From the NCBI RefSeq assembly GCF_013282575.1, contig NZ_JAAAYE010000003.1, positions 62,001 to 126,000 on the forward strand: a DNA stretch of 64,000 bases. The letters are read 5' to 3'. The stretch comes from Paraburkholderia sp. NMBU_R16. GTDB lineage: Bacteria > Pseudomonadota > Gammaproteobacteria > Burkholderiales > Burkholderiaceae. Below the pieces are notes generated by a model, which worked only from the letters and a program-made list of their open reading frames with translations, made no database searches and had not been told where the DNA came from. Made by a program: the position numbers and the translations under genes. Positions 61,648-64,000 of the stretch are shown in pieces (the first letter of the stretch is position 1; each line of letters opens with the position of its first letter).

Positions 61648-63102
61648 TCAATCGACCGACTTCACCATATCCTCGATGACCTTCTTGGCGTCGCCGAACA
61701 CCATCATCGTCTTGTCCATATAGAACAGCTCATTGTCGAGCCCCGCGTACCCGGCCGCCATCGAGCGCTTGTTGACGATGACGGTACGAGCCTTGTAGGC
61801 CTCGATGATCGGCATTCCCGCGATGGGCGATGCCGGGTCGTTTTTCGCCGCGGGATTCACGACGTCGTTGGCGCCCAGGACGAGCACGACATCGGTCTGG
61901 CCGAACTCGTTGTTGATGTCCTCCATTTCGAAGACGAGATCGTAGGGCACCTCGGCCTCGGCGAGCAGCACATTCATATGCCCCGGCATGCGGCCCGCGA
62001 CCGGGTGAATCGCATAACGCACGTCGACGCCTTTCTCGATGAGCTTGTCGGTCAACTCCTTCAGCGCATGCTGCGCACGCGCGACGGCAAGACCGTAGCC
62101 CGGCACGATCACGACGTTTTCGGCATTGCCGAGCATGAATGCGGCGTCTTCGGACGAGCCCGACTTCACGGGCCGCTGCTCCGCCGGACCGCCCGCGGCG
62201 GCCGCGCCTGGCTCGGCGCCGAAGCCGCCCAACAGTACGTTGAAGAACGACCGATTCATCGCGTGACACATGATGTACGAGAGAATCGCACCGGACGAAC
62301 CGACGAGCGAACCCGCCACGATCAGCATCGCGTTGTTCAGCGAGAAACCGATGCCGGCCGCCGCCCATCCCGAGTACGAGTTCAGCATCGAGACGACGAC
62401 GGGCATGTCGGCCCCGCCGATCGGAATGATGATGAGCACGCCGAGCGCGAAGGCGATCAGCGTCATGATGATGAACGGCAACCACGACTGCGTGAGAAAG
62501 AAGATGATGCCGAATCCGAGCATGCCGAGCGCGAGCATCAGATTGATCAGATGCTGGCCCGCATAGACGACGGGCGCGCCTTGAAAGAGTCGAAACTTGT
62601 ACTTGCCCGAGAGCTTCCCGAACGCAATCACCGATCCCGAGAACGTGATGGCACCGACGAACGTGCCGATGAACAGCTCGATCCGGTTGCCGAACGGCAG
62701 ATAGCCCGCATAGGGTGCATCGGGCGGCACGAGCCCGAACGCGGCCGGCTCGGACACCACGGCGTAGGCAATCGCGACTGCTGCGAGACCGATCAGCGAA
62801 TGCATCGCGGCGACGAGTTCGGGCATCTTCGTCATTTCGACGCGAGCCGCCACGAACGCCCCCACCGCACCGCCGACGACGAGCGCGGCGAAGAGCAGCC
62901 CGAGCCCGAGTGCGAGATTCGAGCCCAGCAGCGCGGCTTCTCTGACGATCAGCGCGACCGTGGTAAGGATCGCAATCGCCATCCCGGCCATGCCGAATAC
63001 ATTGCCCGCGCGTGCGCTCTTCGGATTCGAGAGGCCCTTGAGCGCCTGAATGAAACAGATGGAGGCGACGAGATACAGGAGCGTAACGACGTTCATGCTC
63101 AT
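61648..63102 (-). CDS. pntB: Proton-translocating NAD(P) transhydrogenase subunit beta
   Basis: PntB (484 residues) is the NADP(H)-binding and membrane subunit of the transhydrogenase that drives NADH-to-NADPH hydride transfer with the proton gradient. About nine helices occupy the first two thirds, including GGADMPVVVSMLNSYSGWAA (read in parts). The C-terminal dIII domain has VPGYGLAVARAQHA, the GRMPGHMNVLLAEA loop and VLVLGANDVVNPAA. It follows pntAb directly, with the ATG adjacent to the pntAb stop. Confidence 0.95.
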   Translation of the reverse strand: MSMNVVTLLYLVASICFIQALKGLSNPKSARAGNVFGMAGMAIAILTTVALIVREAALLGSNLALGLGLLFAALVVGGAVGAFVAARVEMTKMPELVAAMHSLIGLAAVAIAYAVVSEPAAFGLVPPDAPYAGYLPFGNRIELFIGTFVGAITFSGSVIAFGKLSGKYKFRLFQGAPVVYAGQHLINLMLALGMLGFGIIFFLTQSWLPFIIMTLIAFALGVLIIIPIGGADMPVVVSMLNSYSGWAAAGIGFSLNNAMLIVAGSLVGSSGAILSYIMCHAMNRSFFNVLLGGFGAEPGAAAAGGPAEQRPVKSGSSEDAAFMLGNAENVVIVPGYGLAVARAQHALKELTDKLIEKGVDVRYAIHPVAGRMPGHMNVLLAEAEVPYDLVFEMEDINNEFGQTDVVLVLGANDVVNPAAKNDPASPIAGMPIIEAYKARTVIVNKRSMAAGYAGLDNELFYMDKTMMVFGDAKKVIEDMVKSVD

Positions 63103-63420
63103 TTACGCACCCTCCTTCGTCAGTTTTTTCGGTTCTTTTCTCTTGAACATCTCGAGCATGCGCCGGGTCACGAGAAAACCGCCGAACACGTTCACTGCCG
63201 CGAGCAGCACGGCCAGCGTGCCGAAGAACTTGCCGGCGCCGCCGACGGTGAGCCCGGTCGCCAGCATCGCGCCGACGATCACGATTGCCGAAATCGCATT
63301 GGTCACGGCCATGAGCGGGGTATGCAGCGCAGGCGTGACGTTCCAGACCACGTGATAGCCGACATAGACGGCCAGCACGAAGATGATCAGATTGATGACC
63401 GTGTGGTTGATGATTTCCAT
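63103..63420 (-). CDS. pntAb: NAD(P) transhydrogenase subunit alpha, membrane part
   Basis: A 105-residue protein holding the membrane segment of the alpha subunit, with about four helices ([36 protein letters not shown], read in parts, carries the conserved TPALHTPLM). In E. coli this is fused to the NAD-binding part; here the alpha subunit is split in two genes, as in Rhodospirillum and many Burkholderiaceae. It abuts pntB and follows pntAa by 12 nt. Confidence 0.94.
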   Translation of the reverse strand: MEIINHTVINLIIFVLAVYVGYHVVWNVTPALHTPLMAVTNAISAIVIVGAMLATGLTVGGAGKFFGTLAVLLAAVNVFGGFLVTRRMLEMFKRKEPKKLTKEGA

Positions 63421-63432
63421 CGCCGGCTCTCC

Positions 63433-64000
63433 TTAGGATGTGCGCGTGGTCGCACCGTCGCGGGCAATCAGCGTTGCCGCGACGATGTCGTCGGTCAGGT
63501 CGATGTTCAGCGCGCCTTCTTTCGTCACGATCAGTTTGAGGAAGTCGAAGAGGTTGCGCGCGTAGAGCGAGGATGCGTCGGCGGCGACCATGGCCGGCAG
63601 GTTCGTGTGACCGACGATCGTCACACCGTGTTTCGTCACGACGCGGTCGGCCTCGGTGAGCGGACAATTGCCGCCGCGCTGACCGGGGCGGTCCGCCGGC
63701 TCGGGGCCGCGCCCTGCCGCCAGATCGACGACGACCGAGCCCGGCCGCATGGCCTTGACCGTATCCTCCGACAGCAGCGTCGGCGCGTCGCGCCCCGGAA
63801 TCAGCGCTGTCGTGATGACGATGTCGGCAAGCTTGGCGCGTTCGTGGACCTGCTGCGCCTGACGCGCAAGCCAACTCGCCGGCATCGGCCGCGCATAGCC
63901 GCCGACGCCTTCGGCCGCATCGCGCTCTTCCTGGGTTTCGTAAGGCACCTCGACGAATTTCGCGCCGAGCGATTCGATTTGCTCCTTGACGGCCGGCCGC
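63433..64000 (-). CDS. pntAa: NAD(P) transhydrogenase subunit alpha, NAD-binding part (cut by window edge)
   Basis: C-terminal 188 or so residues of the soluble dI subunit, which binds NAD(H). The frame is still open at base 64000, where it reads PAVKEQIESLGAKFVEVPYE. Visible hallmarks include ADIVITTALIPGRDAP, MRPGSVVVDLAAGRG and GHTNLPAMVAADASSLYARN. The N-terminal half and the promoter of the pntAa-pntAb-pntB operon lie beyond the window. Confidence 0.94.
   Translation of the reverse strand, partial: RPAVKEQIESLGAKFVEVPYETQEERDAAEGVGGYARPMPASWLARQAQQVHERAKLADIVITTALIPGRDAPTLLSEDTVKAMRPGSVVVDLAAGRGPEPADRPGQRGGNCPLTEADRVVTKHGVTIVGHTNLPAMVAADASSLYARNLFDFLKLIVTKEGALNIDLTDDIVAATLIARDGATTRTS

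Overview
The window is a high-GC bacterial chromosome segment, best explained as a betaproteobacterium of the Burkholderiaceae (Burkholderia/Paraburkholderia/Trinickia type). The evidence is the codon usage, the protein sequences and the gene order ubiA-dps-catalase-oxyR-recG / queA-tgt-yajC-secD-secF. I see no rRNA or tRNA genes, insertion sequences, phage or CRISPR arrays. Genes are dense and many are joined by 4-nt ATGA overlaps.

Layout. 0-10 kb: 5' part of glnE, divergent from yhdP, a nitrilase-family gene and tldD; then aroG, preceded by a strong promoter, an aromatic-rich 22-codon leader peptide and an intrinsic terminator (a probable attenuator); then flavohaemoglobin hmp. 10-16.5 kb: PduO-type cobalamin adenosyltransferase, a stand-alone D-lactate-dehydrogenase-like flavoprotein and the glycolate oxidase set glcDEF. 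16.6-31.7 kb: an accessory catabolic locus with a class III aminotransferase; a tightly overlapped minus-strand run (araC, three subunits of an HcnABC/opine-oxidase-type dehydrogenase, a fused two-domain ABC ATPase and two permeases); a peptide/opine-type binding protein; a PuuB-like oxidase; a HAD protein; an aldehyde dehydrogenase; and a divergent double GNAT gene. The pieces make a coherent route for importing an amino-acid conjugate or amine, oxidising it at C-N bonds and passing on the aldehyde; the substrate cannot be read from the sequence.

31.8-46 kb: housekeeping genes (yggS, proC, ubiA), the oxidative-stress block (dps, monofunctional catalase, oxyR with candidate OxyR boxes), recG, queuosine genes queA-tgt, and the Sec accessory genes yajC-secD-secF. 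46-54 kb: a small protein of unknown function, an MHS-type transporter, cytochrome b561 with two YceI proteins, and the lipid-transport operon pqiA-pqiA-pqiB-pqiC. 54-64 kb: an RlmL-type rRNA methyltransferase; a probable orphan type VI L,D-transpeptidase-fold effector with a two-helix membrane partner, in atypical codon usage; two Hsp20 genes behind a sigma-32-like promoter; an MHYT-GGDEF-EAL protein; a VOC protein and a WYL regulator; and pntB-pntAb-pntAa (last one cut by the window edge).

The strongest items for follow-up are the aroG attenuator, the orphan effector/immunity pair, the catabolic locus with its inverted-repeat operators, and the CTGACAG dyad upstream of the VOC gene. All function calls rest on reading motifs and family resemblance by eye; no database search was possible.
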